Shown in pieces: positions 18,481 through 27,143 of a DNA stretch of 49,161 bases (within the stretch, counting starts at the first letter, position 1; each line of letters begins with the position of its first letter). Under the pieces are notes generated by a model. That model did not search any database and was not told where the DNA came from. It saw nothing but the letters and a program-made list of their open reading frames with translations. Location of the stretch: positions 1 through 49,161 of the forward strand of contig NZ_JACIDF010000016.1 of assembly GCF_014196195.1 (NCBI RefSeq), written 5' to 3'. The position numbers were made by a program, and so were the translations under genes. The DNA is from Anoxybacteroides rupiense (GTDB lineage: Bacteria > Bacillota > Bacilli > Bacillales > Anoxybacillaceae).

Positions 18481-19593
18481 TTACGTTAAATATCTTCTTG
18501 GCAGCCGAACGTGGAATAATTCCCCGTTTTTCAGAAATTCTGTTTCAGCAAATTTCATGAGTCGCAAATCGCCTAATGCGAGGGCTTTGTAGCAAAGATG
18601 AAACGGAGAAAGCTTCCCGTTTTCTTTAGCTATCTCTTCCAATAAATAAAGAGCTCTTTCTTTTGAAAAAGCATCTGGCTGGCGCGCTAAATAATGTGCT
18701 TTTTCCGCCTTATCAGTTAAATATAAATTTTGGTGCATTCCATTCGTGATTTTAATAAAATCATGCGTCGCATAAAGGGCGTGCTCATAATCCAAAAATC
18801 GCTCAGAACTTCCAATTTCCTTAAAATGTTCAATCGCTTTTTCAATATAATAAATACTTTTGTTATAATCGTCATAAACATAGATCTCTGCTAATAAATG
18901 CAGCATAGAATTAACAAAAAATGGGAATTTTCTGAAATTTTCTAAATTGATCGTCTCTTGAGCGATTGAAATCGCATCTTGTAAATGCGATTGCTTTGTA
19001 TAATAAATCGCCATGATTTCTTTGATTCGAATCATATAGGATTCTTTGATATAGCTGTTTTTAATGAATTCCGCTTCGTTAAACGCTTCGGCAGCTACCG
19101 GTAAAATGAGTCCGTATGAATGTAAGCTAAGAAAGCTATATAAGGACATAATTTTCACTAAAACAAGAACTTCAGGTACCTCCGCTTCTTTTCCTAAGCG
19201 AAATTTCATTTTTTCTAACTCATTGTACAATTGAACAGGAGAAATCTCAGCGTTTTTTTTCTTCAGACAAAGCAAATACAGATCGCTAAAGCAGCTCGGA
19301 TAAAGCTCAGCCAAGCTAGATACCAGCTCATATAGCCCATTGTTGGCGGCCCATTCAATCGCTTCTCGAACAGCCTCGTCGTTCTTATTATTTAGACAGT
19401 AATCGATAATGAACGATGACTGATGATCTGTGTCAAATAAAAGACAACTCATGGACAAAAAATGATGAAAATGCATGGATTGATTTTCCGGAACATATTC
19501 GTGAATCTGCTTGTCCAGCATTTGCGTGCATTGCAAAGCAGGATCCTCTTGCTGCGTCCGTTCTTGATTCATTTTTTGCACAAAATTCCCCAC
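18481..19593 (-). CDS. AimR-like arbitrium peptide receptor, 3' end altered by IS605
   Basis: AimR proteins are TPR receptors that bind a short secreted peptide and control phage lysis versus lysogeny. This 370-residue protein resembles phi3T AimR from about residue 45 on: IIDYCLN near 65, several TPR-like helices, AIEHFKEIGS, and the C-terminal FHLCYKALALGDLRLMKFAETEFLKNGELFHVRLP, matching the phage FHLYLKGL...FYESIKYFKKSGDKFFVQLP block. The usual N-terminal helix-turn-helix is not evident, and no aimP-like peptide gene follows. The last codons (T, stop) come from the inserted IS605 element; the restored gene would end YLKAMEQ. The GTG at 19593 is preceded by GAGGAGG. It could be a chromosomal AimR relative with another role. 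Confidence 0.72.
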   Translation of the reverse strand: MGNFVQKMNQERTQQEDPALQCTQMLDKQIHEYVPENQSMHFHHFLSMSCLLFDTDHQSSFIIDYCLNNKNDEAVREAIEWAANNGLYELVSSLAELYPSCFSDLYLLCLKKKNAEISPVQLYNELEKMKFRLGKEAEVPEVLVLVKIMSLYSFLSLHSYGLILPVAAEAFNEAEFIKNSYIKESYMIRIKEIMAIYYTKQSHLQDAISIAQETINLENFRKFPFFVNSMLHLLAEIYVYDDYNKSIYYIEKAIEHFKEIGSSERFLDYEHALYATHDFIKITNGMHQNLYLTDKAEKAHYLARQPDAFSKERALYLLEEIAKENGKLSPFHLCYKALALGDLRLMKFAETEFLKNGELFHVRLPRRYLT

Positions 19594-19693
19594 TATACTC
19601 CTCCTCTGTCAACAGGATTTTTTTCATGTAATAAAATTAGCGAAAGCAGAAGGAACAAAAGCTGGTTCTTTCAATATTCGCTCTTATCTTATT

Positions 19694-19722
19694 ATTATGG
19701 CATAAAAAAATTAAACATCCAA
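19694..19722 (-). promoter_or_regulatory. Candidate promoter of the aimR-like gene
   Basis: On the minus strand TTGGAT (19717-19722) and CATAAT (19694-19699) are 17 bases apart. They lie about 100 bases upstream of the GTG start in the gap after the small XRE gene. Confidence 0.45.
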
Positions 19723-19880
19723 CAGATATGGATAATTATGGTTTGTTTATTTTTTTGCAATACATTCATTCTCGACTGCATCCTGCAACAAAGGCCAAAA
19801 GTATACGAAATAAATCTTTTTCCTACCACATTGCCTGCCTTATTCTCTGCATCCTACCAATGCAGCATTTTCTGTGCGTC

Positions 19881-20111
19881 CTACATATTGTCTCGCTTTT
19901 TAGCATAATCCCATATAAAAAAATGCTCATAAGGTACATTATACAGCTGAGCCAGCTCCATTAGCTCCTCCGCCGTAAAAGGCTGCTGGCCGCTTTCTTT
20001 GCGATGATAAGGATAGACGGTATTGAACCCTAAAAGCTTTGCAACCTCCCCTTGTGATAAACCTTTTGCTTTTCGACATTCTCTAATTTTGCGAAGATTG
20101 ACCTTTACCAA
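19881..20111 (-). CDS. Small XRE-family DNA-binding protein (Cro-like)
   Basis: The 76-residue product is essentially a single helix-turn-helix domain: RKIRECRKAKGLSQGEVAKLLGF then RKESGQQPFTAEELMELAQLYNV. The open frame begins at 20153, but that part overlaps operator 1. A strong GAGGGTGGGG stands just before a TTG at 20111, so I place the start there. It is transcribed towards the aimR-like gene and away from a second XRE gene, across a shared operator region. This is the layout of phage immunity switches. No membrane or peptidase domain is present. Confidence 0.72.
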   Translation of the reverse strand: MVKVNLRKIRECRKAKGLSQGEVAKLLGFNTVYPYHRKESGQQPFTAEELMELAQLYNVPYEHFFIWDYAKKRDNM

Positions 20112-20131
20112 TGACCCCACCCTCTTTTCTG

Positions 20132-20232
20132 TTGCATTTTTCGCAATCAACACTTCTTATTATATGTTTCATTTTTCGCAACGTCAAACATTTTCTTTCG
20201 TTTTTCGCAATTTTGTTTTGCACTTTTAGCAA
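20132..20232. promoter_or_regulatory. Four-copy operator array between divergent XRE genes
   Basis: Four 15-base sites fit TTKCRYTTTTYGCAA: TTGCATTTTTCGCAA (20132-20146), TTTCATTTTTCGCAA (20167-20181), TTTCGTTTTTCGCAA (20196-20210) and TTGCACTTTTAGCAA (20218-20232). The outer two are near-palindromes (TTGC...GCAA). Site 4 overlaps the probable promoter of the rightward gene and site 1 adjoins the leftward start. This is the expected design for repressor binding sites controlling both genes. Confidence 0.75.
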
Positions 20233-20278
20233 TTATGATATGATTTTTTTCGAGAAACATAAGGGAGTTATGCGAGTG

Positions 20279-20647
20279 ATGAGTGTACTAGGTTATCGGT
20301 TGAAAAAGTTAAGAGAAAAGCATAACCTTACCCAAGAACGGGCTGGGGAAATTTTCGGTCTTACAAAATATCAAATTCATCGCTATGAATCAGGAGCAAG
20401 CAATCCCGATCCTGAGACGATTCGAGAATTTGCAGATTATTATGGTGTATCTACTGACTATTTGCTTGGACGCACCGTCAATCCGGACACGGCAACGGGC
20501 GAGGAACATGCTCAGAAGGAAGAACACGATCCGGAGTTAGATGTATTGATCAAAGAGTTGAAAAACGCTCCTAAAGAACAACGTCAGCAACTTCTAAAAA
20601 TATGGGAGATTATTAAAGGAAAAGGAAATCAAACGAACGAGGAATAA
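20279..20647 (+). CDS. XRE-family repressor-like regulator
   Basis: This 122-residue protein has an N-terminal helix-turn-helix domain (YRLKKLREKHNLTQERAGEIFGL... to about residue 62), then DYLLGRT, a linker, and an acidic/basic C-terminal helix. That layout is typical of ImmR- and Xre-type repressors of phages and ICEs. AAGGGAG (20261-20267) could serve ATG 20279 or GTG 20276. It is divergent from a smaller XRE gene across four operator repeats and probably represses both. A terminator follows at 20676-20732. Confidence 0.8.
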   Translation: MSVLGYRLKKLREKHNLTQERAGEIFGLTKYQIHRYESGASNPDPETIREFADYYGVSTDYLLGRTVNPDTATGEEHAQKEEHDPELDVLIKELKNAPKEQRQQLLKIWEIIKGKGNQTNEE

Positions 20648-20675
20648 TGATAGTTGAGTTTTATTGTTCAAAATA

Positions 20676-20732
20676 AGAGGCTGTCTCTATCCATATGATC
20701 CTTGAGAGGAATGGAGGCGGAGCCTCTTTTTT
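20676..20732 (+). terminator. Terminator of the rightward XRE gene
   Basis: AGAGGCT (20676-20682) pairs with AGCCTCT (20721-20727), followed by a T-run, with a long partly paired loop. Confidence 0.6.
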
Positions 20733-20892
20733 GTTGGGAGCCGAGGACAGCTGTTGTCTCTAGCATGTTTCAGCTCATAAGCTTCGTTTCCCCAATATCT
20801 TTTATCAACTAAGGAGCTTTCCCTTCTATACTCTTGGCTAGAGGCAGGAGGCTTCTAGGTGAGTATTATGGTCAATTCCTTAAACACATCGC

Positions 20893-20938
20893 AAATCGGG
20901 GTCCCTCAACATTGTAAGAGACCCCGATTTTTCTTGCT
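20893..20938. terminator. Terminator downstream of pgi
   Basis: AAATCGGGGTC (20893-20903) pairs perfectly with GACCCCGATTT (20920-20930). The T-rich tail is better on the plus strand, but the position just past the pgi stop codon suggests a bidirectional terminator. Confidence 0.7.
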
Positions 20939-20960
20939 TTTTATATGTCGCAAAACCTCG

Positions 20961-22310
20961 TTATTTCAAGCGTTTTTCAAGCTCGGCCTTCTTCTCCTCA
21001 TAGCCCGGCTTGCCTAAAAGAGCGAACATGTTCACTTTATAAGCTTCTACTCCCGGTTGGTCAAATGGATTCACTCCTAATAAATAGCCGCTCATGGCGC
21101 ACGCTTTTTCAAAGAAGTAAACGAGGTAGCCGAATGTATATTCATCTAATCGTGGAAGCGTCACGACCAAATTCGGAACTCCTCCGTCAGTATGAGCGAG
21201 CAGCGTGCCTTCAAACGCTTTTGTATTAACAAAATCAACCGTTTGCCCCGCTAAATAGTTCAAGCCATCCAGATCGCTGTCTTCGGCTTCAATCGTCAGT
21301 TCATGGCGCGGTGTTTCCACTTTAAGAACGGTTTCAAATAAATCGCGACGTCCTTCCTGCACATATTGTCCTAATGAATGGAGATCGGTCGAGAAGTTTG
21401 CAGATGCCGGGAAAATGCCTTTTTGATCTTTCCCTTCGCTTTCGCCAAATAATTGCTTCCACCACTCTGCAAAATATTGCAGCGCAGGCTCGTAGTTGAT
21501 CAGCATTTCGATTGTTTTTCCTTTATTGTAAAGAATATTACGGACAGCCGCATATTGATAAGCCGCATTTTCCTCAAGCTCAGATTTGCTGAAGTCTTCA
21601 CGCGCTTGTGCTGCCCCTTTCATCATTTCTTCAATGTTGGCACCGCTGACCGCAATTGGAAGCAAACCAACAGCCGTCAAAACGGAATAGCGTCCGCCCA
21701 CGTCATCCGGAATAATAAAGGTTTCGTAGCCTTCTTCTGTCGCCAATGTTTTAAGCGCGCCCCGGGCACGGTCCGTTGTCGCGTAAATGCGTTTACGAGC
21801 TTCTTCTTTTCCGTATTTTTCTTCCAGTAGCTTGCGGAAAATACGGAAGGCGATTGCTGGCTCCGTCGTTGTTCCTGACTTGGAAATCACATTAATGGAG
21901 AACTCCTTGCCTTCCAGCAAATCCATGACATCTTTCATATAGGTCGAGCTTATGTTATTGCCAACAAAAATAATTTGTGGCGTGCGGCGCTGTTCCTTTG
22001 GCAGCACATTATAAAATGAATGCTGGAGCATTTCAATAGCCGCCCGGGCCCCCAAATAAGACCCGCCGATACCAATGACAAGCAATACATCGGAGTCTGC
22101 TTGGATTTTAGCAGCTGCTTTTTGAATACGGGCGAACTCTTCGCGATCATAATCAACAGGAAGGTCGATCCATCCTAAAAAATCATTTCCCGCTCCTGTT
22201 TTTTCATGCAATGAATGGTGTGCCACCTTCACGGCATCGCGCAAATATGTAAGCTCATGCTCTCCGAAGAAAGATCGTGCTTTCGAGTAATCAAAACGAA
22301 TATGTGTCAT
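20961..22310 (-). CDS. pgi: Glucose-6-phosphate isomerase
   Basis: This enzyme interconverts glucose-6-phosphate and fructose-6-phosphate in glycolysis. The 449-residue length is the normal short bacterial form. Signatures are [44 protein letters not shown] and the C-terminal [17 protein letters not shown] lies nine bases before the ATG. It keeps the yug context of B. subtilis (yugL), with yugN and yugO beyond the inserted cassette. A cre-like site lies upstream. Confidence 0.97.
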   Translation of the reverse strand: MTHIRFDYSKARSFFGEHELTYLRDAVKVAHHSLHEKTGAGNDFLGWIDLPVDYDREEFARIQKAAAKIQADSDVLLVIGIGGSYLGARAAIEMLQHSFYNVLPKEQRRTPQIIFVGNNISSTYMKDVMDLLEGKEFSINVISKSGTTTEPAIAFRIFRKLLEEKYGKEEARKRIYATTDRARGALKTLATEEGYETFIIPDDVGGRYSVLTAVGLLPIAVSGANIEEMMKGAAQAREDFSKSELEENAAYQYAAVRNILYNKGKTIEMLINYEPALQYFAEWWKQLFGESEGKDQKGIFPASANFSTDLHSLGQYVQEGRRDLFETVLKVETPRHELTIEAEDSDLDGLNYLAGQTVDFVNTKAFEGTLLAHTDGGVPNLVVTLPRLDEYTFGYLVYFFEKACAMSGYLLGVNPFDQPGVEAYKVNMFALLGKPGYEEKKAELEKRLK

Positions 22311-22391
22311 ACTCTCGTTCCTCCAAGAGAAAAATATTGTACTTCTTACACTTTAACGAAACAAGCAAGGATAATCAAGCGATCAAAAAGT

Positions 22392-22405
22392 TGAAAACGG
22401 ATTCA
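22392..22405. promoter_or_regulatory. cre-like (CcpA) site upstream of pgi
   Basis: TGAAAACGGATTCA differs at one fixed position from the cre consensus TGWAANCGNTNWCA. It lies about 85 bases upstream of the pgi start. Regulation by CcpA is inferred and tentative. Confidence 0.3.
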
Positions 22406-22580
22406 TTTTGAACATTTTTGTCTTTGACAATAAATCTGTGCAAACAACAAAGATCCTTCTTCTTAATTATCAAAAAGCGAACAAATCATCCGCGCAACGA
22501 AATGGTCTTTCATAAGAAATAATTGGATTTTAATTCAAAAAAACATATAATTATGCAAAAAAAAGAAAGGATCGCTATTA

Positions 22581-23189
22581 ATGAAGCTAGTTCCTGAATC
22601 TTCTCATTTCCAGGATTATCTTGAAGAACTAAATGTGGTCAATTTCTCTCATCCCCTTATCCAGCAAGCTGTCTGTGAATTGTTTCATCAAGGGATGCCT
22701 GAAATGGAAAAAGCAAAAACAGCCTATGAATTTGTAAGAGATCGCATCGCTCACTCTTGGGACATTCAAAGTTCAAGAATTACATGCAAAGTTTCAGAGG
22801 TGCTTTACTATAGGGAAGGAATTTGCTATGCCAAAGCGAATTTATTAGCCGCATTATTGAGATCACAAAAAATTGCAACCGATTTTTGTTATCAGCGGCT
22901 TAGGCTCTTTAATTCCCCAGACCAAGGCTATTGCATTCATGCATTGAATGCCGTATTTCTCCGGGCAATCAATCGCTGGATCCGCTTAGATGCCCGTGGG
23001 AACAAGCAAGGCATACATGCAGAATTTTCCCTTGATCAAGAAAGGCTTGCATTTTCTGTCCAACCTCAATGGGACGAACAAGATTTGCCCGTCATTTACA
23101 CTAAACCGAATCCGAAAACAATCGCTACCCTGCGGGAAAACACAAACGCGCTCGTCATGTACCAATGCCACCTCCCTGAAAATTTATAA
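22581..23189 (+). CDS. Transglutaminase-like (papain-fold) protein
   Basis: This 202-residue protein has the transglutaminase-like core: a catalytic Cys in REGICYAKANLLAALLR (about 95), His in CIHALNAVF (about 118-121) and Asp in WIRLDARGNKQG (about 136). This triad usually belongs to cysteine proteases or amidases rather than crosslinking enzymes. There is no signal peptide or membrane helix, so it is cytoplasmic. The substrate is unknown. AAAGAAAGG lies before the ATG. It stands alone between pgi and yugJ, with a strong inverted repeat after it. Confidence 0.8.
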   Translation: MKLVPESSHFQDYLEELNVVNFSHPLIQQAVCELFHQGMPEMEKAKTAYEFVRDRIAHSWDIQSSRITCKVSEVLYYREGICYAKANLLAALLRSQKIATDFCYQRLRLFNSPDQGYCIHALNAVFLRAINRWIRLDARGNKQGIHAEFSLDQERLAFSVQPQWDEQDLPVIYTKPNPKTIATLRENTNALVMYQCHLPENL

Positions 23190-23222
23190 AAATACACGTT
23201 CAAAATAGGATAGGTAAAACAG

Positions 23223-23258
23223 GATGCAACAAAAGGAATGACTTCCCTTTGTTGCATC
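23223..23258. terminator. Bidirectional terminator between convergent genes
   Basis: GATGCAACAAA (23223-23233) pairs with TTTGTTGCATC (23248-23258), with additional GG/CC pairs inside. It lies between the convergent transglutaminase-like gene and yugJ. Confidence 0.7.
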
Positions 23259-23275
23259 GCTTCATGCTTTTAACA

Positions 23276-24439
23276 CTAAAGAGAGGCCCGTAAAATCGCC
23301 AGCACGTCCTCACGGTTTAAGCTTTTAAAACGGCCAAATTCGCCAAACGCCATCGCTTTATCAGCCATTAATTCAAGCTGTTCATCACCGATGCCATAAT
23401 CAGCTAAACGCGACGGTGCACCGATGCTTGTCCAGAACTGGCGCAGCTTCTCAATCCCTTCAAGCACTGTATCCCGATCAGATTTTCCAGTCGAATCAAC
23501 ATCAAAGACGCGAACAGCAAGCTGTTTAAAACGAGTCACATTTTCATCAACAACGTGCTTCATCCAATTTGGAAACAAAATGGCCAGTCCTCCTCCGTGA
23601 GGAATGTCATATACAGCTGATACCGCATGCTCGATATTGTGAGTCGCCCAATCGCCGCGTAATCCCATTTGCAAAAAGCCATTGAGCGCCATCGTTCCGC
23701 TGTATAAAATCGTTTCTCGCCATTCATAGTTCTCCAAATCATTGACAAGCTTCGGCGCTGTTTCAATGACTGTTTTTAACACCACTTCGCACATCCGATC
23801 TTGAAGTGGCGTATTAGGAACATGGTGAAAATACTGCTCAAATACATGTGACATCATATCTACTATTCCATAAATCGTATGCTCTTTTGGAACAGTCATC
23901 GTGTAGGTTGGATCTAAAATCGAAAATTGCGGAAATACAGCCGGACTGCCCCATCCATACTTTTCCTTTGTCTCCCAATTCGTAATAACAGAGCCTGAGT
24001 TCATTTCTGATCCAGTCGCCGCTAACGTCAAGATCGTTCCAAATGGAAGGGCCTCTGTCACAAATGTCTTTTTCGTCACAAAATCCCATGGATCTCCCTC
24101 ATATTTTGCCGCAGCCGCTATCGCTTTCGTGCAATCAATCACACTGCCGCCGCCAACTGCCAGTAAAAAATCCATGTGCTCCTTCCGGCAAAGCTCTGCT
24201 CCTTTGCGAACCGTTGACACACGCGGATTAGGCTCCACTCCGGATAGTTCGAATATCTCCTTCCCCATTTCGGCTAATAACGCCACGACTTCATCGTATA
24301 ATCCGTTGCGCTTGATGCTACCGCCACCATATACGATGAGTATGTTTTTAGCATCCTTAGGAATTTCTTGTCGCAACTGTTCAATTTGTCCTTTTCCAAA
24401 AATTAATTTCGTTGGATTGTGAAAAACAAAATTCTCCAT
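23276..24439 (-). CDS. yugJ: Iron-containing alcohol dehydrogenase, NADH-dependent butanol dehydrogenase type
   Basis: The 387 residues equal B. subtilis YugJ in length when started at ATG 24439 ([18 protein letters not shown]). The nucleotide-binding [14 protein letters not shown] and [13 protein letters not shown] segments and the metal-site histidines in [13 protein letters not shown] and [20 protein letters not shown] are present. It probably oxidises or reduces medium-chain alcohols or aldehydes with NAD(P)H. The possible ribosome binding site is unusually close to the ATG, so the start rests on family alignment. B. subtilis has a paralogue, yugK; only one copy is here. Confidence 0.93.
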   Translation of the reverse strand: MENFVFHNPTKLIFGKGQIEQLRQEIPKDAKNILIVYGGGSIKRNGLYDEVVALLAEMGKEIFELSGVEPNPRVSTVRKGAELCRKEHMDFLLAVGGGSVIDCTKAIAAAAKYEGDPWDFVTKKTFVTEALPFGTILTLAATGSEMNSGSVITNWETKEKYGWGSPAVFPQFSILDPTYTMTVPKEHTIYGIVDMMSHVFEQYFHHVPNTPLQDRMCEVVLKTVIETAPKLVNDLENYEWRETILYSGTMALNGFLQMGLRGDWATHNIEHAVSAVYDIPHGGGLAILFPNWMKHVVDENVTRFKQLAVRVFDVDSTGKSDRDTVLEGIEKLRQFWTSIGAPSRLADYGIGDEQLELMADKAMAFGEFGRFKSLNREDVLAILRASL

Positions 24440-24706
24440 ACCTCTTCTCTGGCTCCAAAAATTCCAAACGGCTCCACTGAGCAATCGCCATCTCTCTCCT
24501 TATCTATCGACCATGTCCACTAGTCGCTCAGCTATTTAGTGCCAGAATTTACACCTCCTTCTTTTACCATCATTATCGTACGTTTCATTTCCTTATGTAA
24601 AATAATTTGCTTTGAAGAAACAACCAGGCATATTTTTGTGCATATTTTTATTCTTGATTATGCAACCTATACTTGAACGATCTAAAAGCAAAAGGAGGAA
24701 TCCTCA

Positions 24707-24940
24707 ATGAGTGGACTTCAACGCGTTGCGTTATTACTTACAATAATCGGTGCGATTAACTGGGGCTTAATTGGTTTCTTTCAATTTGATTTAGTAGCAG
24801 CTATTTTCGGAGGACAAGACTCAGCATTAGCTCGTATCATTTACGGCCTTGTCGGAATCGCTGGATTAATTAATTTAGCGATTTTATTTAAACCAGCCGA
24901 AGAGCTTGGACGTACAGAACCCAAAACCTCTCGTACGTAA
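24707..24940 (+). CDS. yuzA: DUF378 small membrane protein YuzA
   Basis: This 77-residue protein has two membrane helices and the DUF378 signature LLLTIIGAINWGLIGFFQFDLVAAIFGG. The function is unknown. AAAGGAGG lies before the ATG and a clean terminator follows. The position between yugJ and yugI matches B. subtilis. Confidence 0.92.
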   Translation: MSGLQRVALLLTIIGAINWGLIGFFQFDLVAAIFGGQDSALARIIYGLVGIAGLINLAILFKPAEELGRTEPKTSRT

Positions 24941-24952
24941 AACAACAAACAT

Positions 24953-24985
24953 AACACTCACCATTCACAGGGTGAGTGTTTGTTT
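24953..24985 (+). terminator. Terminator of yuzA
   Basis: AACACTCACC (24953-24962) pairs with GGTGAGTGTT (24971-24980), followed by TGTTTTTATT. Confidence 0.85.
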
Positions 24986-24988
24986 TTA

Positions 24989-25366
24989 TTAATTGAATGA
25001 ATCCTCGCACTTCGATTGTTCAATCCATTCTTCTAATTTTCGCTTTAAAGTATTAAATCCTTTGGCTGATTCATTGGCTTTTACAATTTTAACCTTTCGC
25101 TTTCTTCCCCTTTTTTCCGCGCCCGAAGTCTCAAGCGCACGTATAGAAAGGCTGGCTCGCTTTGTTTTTTCATCAATGGAAAGCACCTTTACGGTTACTT
25201 CATCACCCATTTTGATAAAATCGTGAATATTTTTAACATATTGATGGGAAATTTGCGAAATGTGAATAAGTCCTTGTATATCTTCATCAATGGATACAAA
25301 CGCGCCATACGGCTGAATTCCCGTCACAATCCCTTTGACGACGCTTCCCACTTTTAATTTTCTCAA
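24989..25366 (-). CDS. yugI: S1 RNA-binding domain protein, general stress protein 13
   Basis: This protein of about 125 residues has an N-terminal S1 domain (GSVVKGIVTGIQPYGAFVSIDEDIQGLIHISQIS... to about residue 75), a basic linker (KRGRKRKVKIV) and the conserved tail GFNTLKRKLEEWIEQS. Relatives associate with RNA or ribosomes. The first in-frame TTG directly abuts GGAG, so the TTG at 25366, nine bases beyond it, is chosen. Synteny with alaT is kept. Confidence 0.88.
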   Translation of the reverse strand: MRKLKVGSVVKGIVTGIQPYGAFVSIDEDIQGLIHISQISHQYVKNIHDFIKMGDEVTVKVLSIDEKTKRASLSIRALETSGAEKRGRKRKVKIVKANESAKGFNTLKRKLEEWIEQSKCEDSFN

Positions 25367-25553
25367 AAAAAACAACTCCTATTTGTTGATTTTCAAATAT
25401 GCAGTTCTAAATTATACCATGATTGAGCAAACGAATCAAAAAATTATAAAAATTTTCTGCACAGTTTTCAACGAATTAGTGAAATGTCCTATCAAGAAGA
25501 ATAAAACATGATATGATGGAGATACAAAGAATGCAAAGGAGGGTAATAAATTC

Positions 25554-25919
25554 ATGAGTGCGATTGGCGAGAACATCAAAATGTACCGAGAGAGGCGCAA
25601 CATGAGTCAACAAGAGTTGGCGCTAAAAGTACGTGTGGGGACAGCCACAATTCAAAAATACGAATCTGGAGAGCAAATTCCTGACGTCCCAACCATTCTT
25701 AAGCTTTCTACCGTGCTGGATGTTCCAGCTTCAGAGCTCTTAGAAAAAGGGGCAAATAATACCGCTTCGGAAATGGATCCTGAAATTGAGCATTTGATCA
25801 AAGAAATAGGATTAAAGCGGGCAAAGCTGATTTTGCGCAAAGCAAAGGAGTTCAGCGAGGAAGACTTTCTCCGTGTCATGCAAATGCTTTATGAAATCAA
25901 ATACGGAGACCCTCAATAA
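25554..25919 (+). CDS. XRE-family transcriptional regulator
   Basis: This 121-residue protein has a helix-turn-helix domain at residues 5-62 (GENIKMYRERRNMSQQELALKV... then ILKLSTVLDVPASELL) and a helical C-terminal half. A strong AAAGGAGGG precedes the ATG. It sits alone between yugI and alaT and resembles the small regulators common in Bacillaceae. The target is unknown. Confidence 0.82.
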   Translation: MSAIGENIKMYRERRNMSQQELALKVRVGTATIQKYESGEQIPDVPTILKLSTVLDVPASELLEKGANNTASEMDPEIEHLIKEIGLKRAKLILRKAKEFSEEDFLRVMQMLYEIKYGDPQ

Positions 25920-25933
25920 AAGAGGGCGTTTCC

Positions 25934-25965
25934 GCCACCTCAAACAGTGGCGGAAACAACAAGCT
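25934..25965. terminator. Inverted repeat between the XRE gene and alaT
   Basis: GTTTCCGCCAC and GTGGCGGAAAC form an 11-bp stem with an 8-base loop between convergent genes. T-runs are weak, so termination is likely but not certain. Confidence 0.55.
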
Positions 25966-25973
25966 TCCCGCGT

Positions 25974-27143
25974 TTACAGCTGAAGCAAAAATCTTCTCAT
26001 TCGCTTGGTCGCCTCTTGCAGTTGCTCAAGTGATGAGGCATAGGAACAGCGTACATATCCTTCTCCATTCTCCCCAAACACACTGCCAGGGACAACTGCC
26101 ACTTTTTCCTTTAACAATAGCTGTTCGGCGAATTGCTCCGATGTAAGACCTGTTTCCCGAATGGAAGGGAATGCATAAAATGCTCCACCCGGCATATGAC
26201 AGCGCAGGCCTATTTCATTTAATGATTGAACAAAATAATTGCGGCGGCGGCGATAGCTTTTGCGCATTTCCTCCACGTCATGTTCACCGTTTTTTAACGC
26301 TTCAATGGCTCCATATTGAGCCATTGTCGGTGCGCACATCATCGCATATTGGTGAATTTTCAGCATCGCTTGCATGATTTCCTCAGGAGCAGCTACAAAG
26401 CCGAGGCGCCATCCCGTCATCGCGAACCCTTTTGAAAATCCAGACACTAAAATCGTGCGCTCCCGCATCCCTCCCACTGCGGCAAAGCTCGTATAATTCT
26501 CGTCATATGTTAGCTCGGCATAAATTTCATCGGAAATGACTAGCAAATCATGCATGTTCGCAATGTGAGCAATCGCGGCCAGCTCTTCTTTGTTCAATAC
26601 AGTACCAGTCGGATTATTGGGCGAACAAAGGAGGATCGCTTTCGTTCGTTCCGTTAATGCTTGCAAAATTTGTTGGGGACGAAGCTTAAATTCATCTGTT
26701 CCCTCTGTCCGAACCGGTATAGGAGTTCCTCCAGCCAACGTCACAAGCGGTCCATAGGAGACAAAGCTTGGTTCAACAATGATGACCTCATCACCCGGAT
26801 TGATGATCGCCCGCAAAGCCAAGTCCAGCGCTTGGCTCGCTCCAACTGTCACAAGCACTTCACCCTCCGGGCAATATTTCACTTGAAACTTCCGCAGCAA
26901 ATAAGAGGAAATTTCCTCCCGCAGTTCCATTAGTCCCGCATTGGCCGTATAAGATGTATGCCCTTGTTCCAGCGATAAAATGCACGCTTCTCGCACGTTC
27001 CATGAGGTGATGAAATCAGGTTCTCCCACCCCAAGCGAAATAACGCCATCCATGCTTGCAGCCAAGTCAAAAAAACGCCGAATGCCTGATGGCTTTAATC
27101 GGCTGACCGTTTCCGATACATATGTTTTGGTTGCCCGCGTCAT
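25974..27143 (-). CDS. alaT: Alanine aminotransferase-type class I/II aminotransferase
   Basis: This 389-residue PLP enzyme transfers amino groups to form alanine. It has VTVGASQALDLALRA (about 93-107), SPNNPTGTVLNKEEL, ISDEIYAELTYD and the PLP lysine in SGFSKGFAMTGWRLGF (about Lys 236). The GEPDFITSWNVREA start is a class I signature. It overlaps alaR by 4 bases (27140-27143), giving an alaR-alaT operon as in B. subtilis. Confidence 0.94.
   Translation of the reverse strand: MTRATKTYVSETVSRLKPSGIRRFFDLAASMDGVISLGVGEPDFITSWNVREACILSLEQGHTSYTANAGLMELREEISSYLLRKFQVKYCPEGEVLVTVGASQALDLALRAIINPGDEVIIVEPSFVSYGPLVTLAGGTPIPVRTEGTDEFKLRPQQILQALTERTKAILLCSPNNPTGTVLNKEELAAIAHIANMHDLLVISDEIYAELTYDENYTSFAAVGGMRERTILVSGFSKGFAMTGWRLGFVAAPEEIMQAMLKIHQYAMMCAPTMAQYGAIEALKNGEHDVEEMRKSYRRRRNYFVQSLNEIGLRCHMPGGAFYAFPSIRETGLTSEQFAEQLLLKEKVAVVPGSVFGENGEGYVRCSYASSLEQLQEATKRMRRFLLQL

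Larger units (their letters stand above)
16696..18485 (-). mobile_element. Complete IS200/IS605-family element (tnpA + tnpB)
   Basis: The element carries tnpA then tnpB in the same direction, with subterminal hairpins instead of inverted terminal repeats and no target duplication, as in this family. The inferred left end (minus strand) follows TTTAA at 18486-18490, and the inferred right end is TTCAC at 16696-16700. The left-end hairpin is CTCCCGCCT/AGGCGGGAG (18418-18466) and the right-end hairpin spans 16700-16756. Excising exactly this interval restores an in-frame end to the neighbouring aimR-like gene, which supports the boundaries. Both proteins look intact, so the element may be active. 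Confidence 0.83.
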
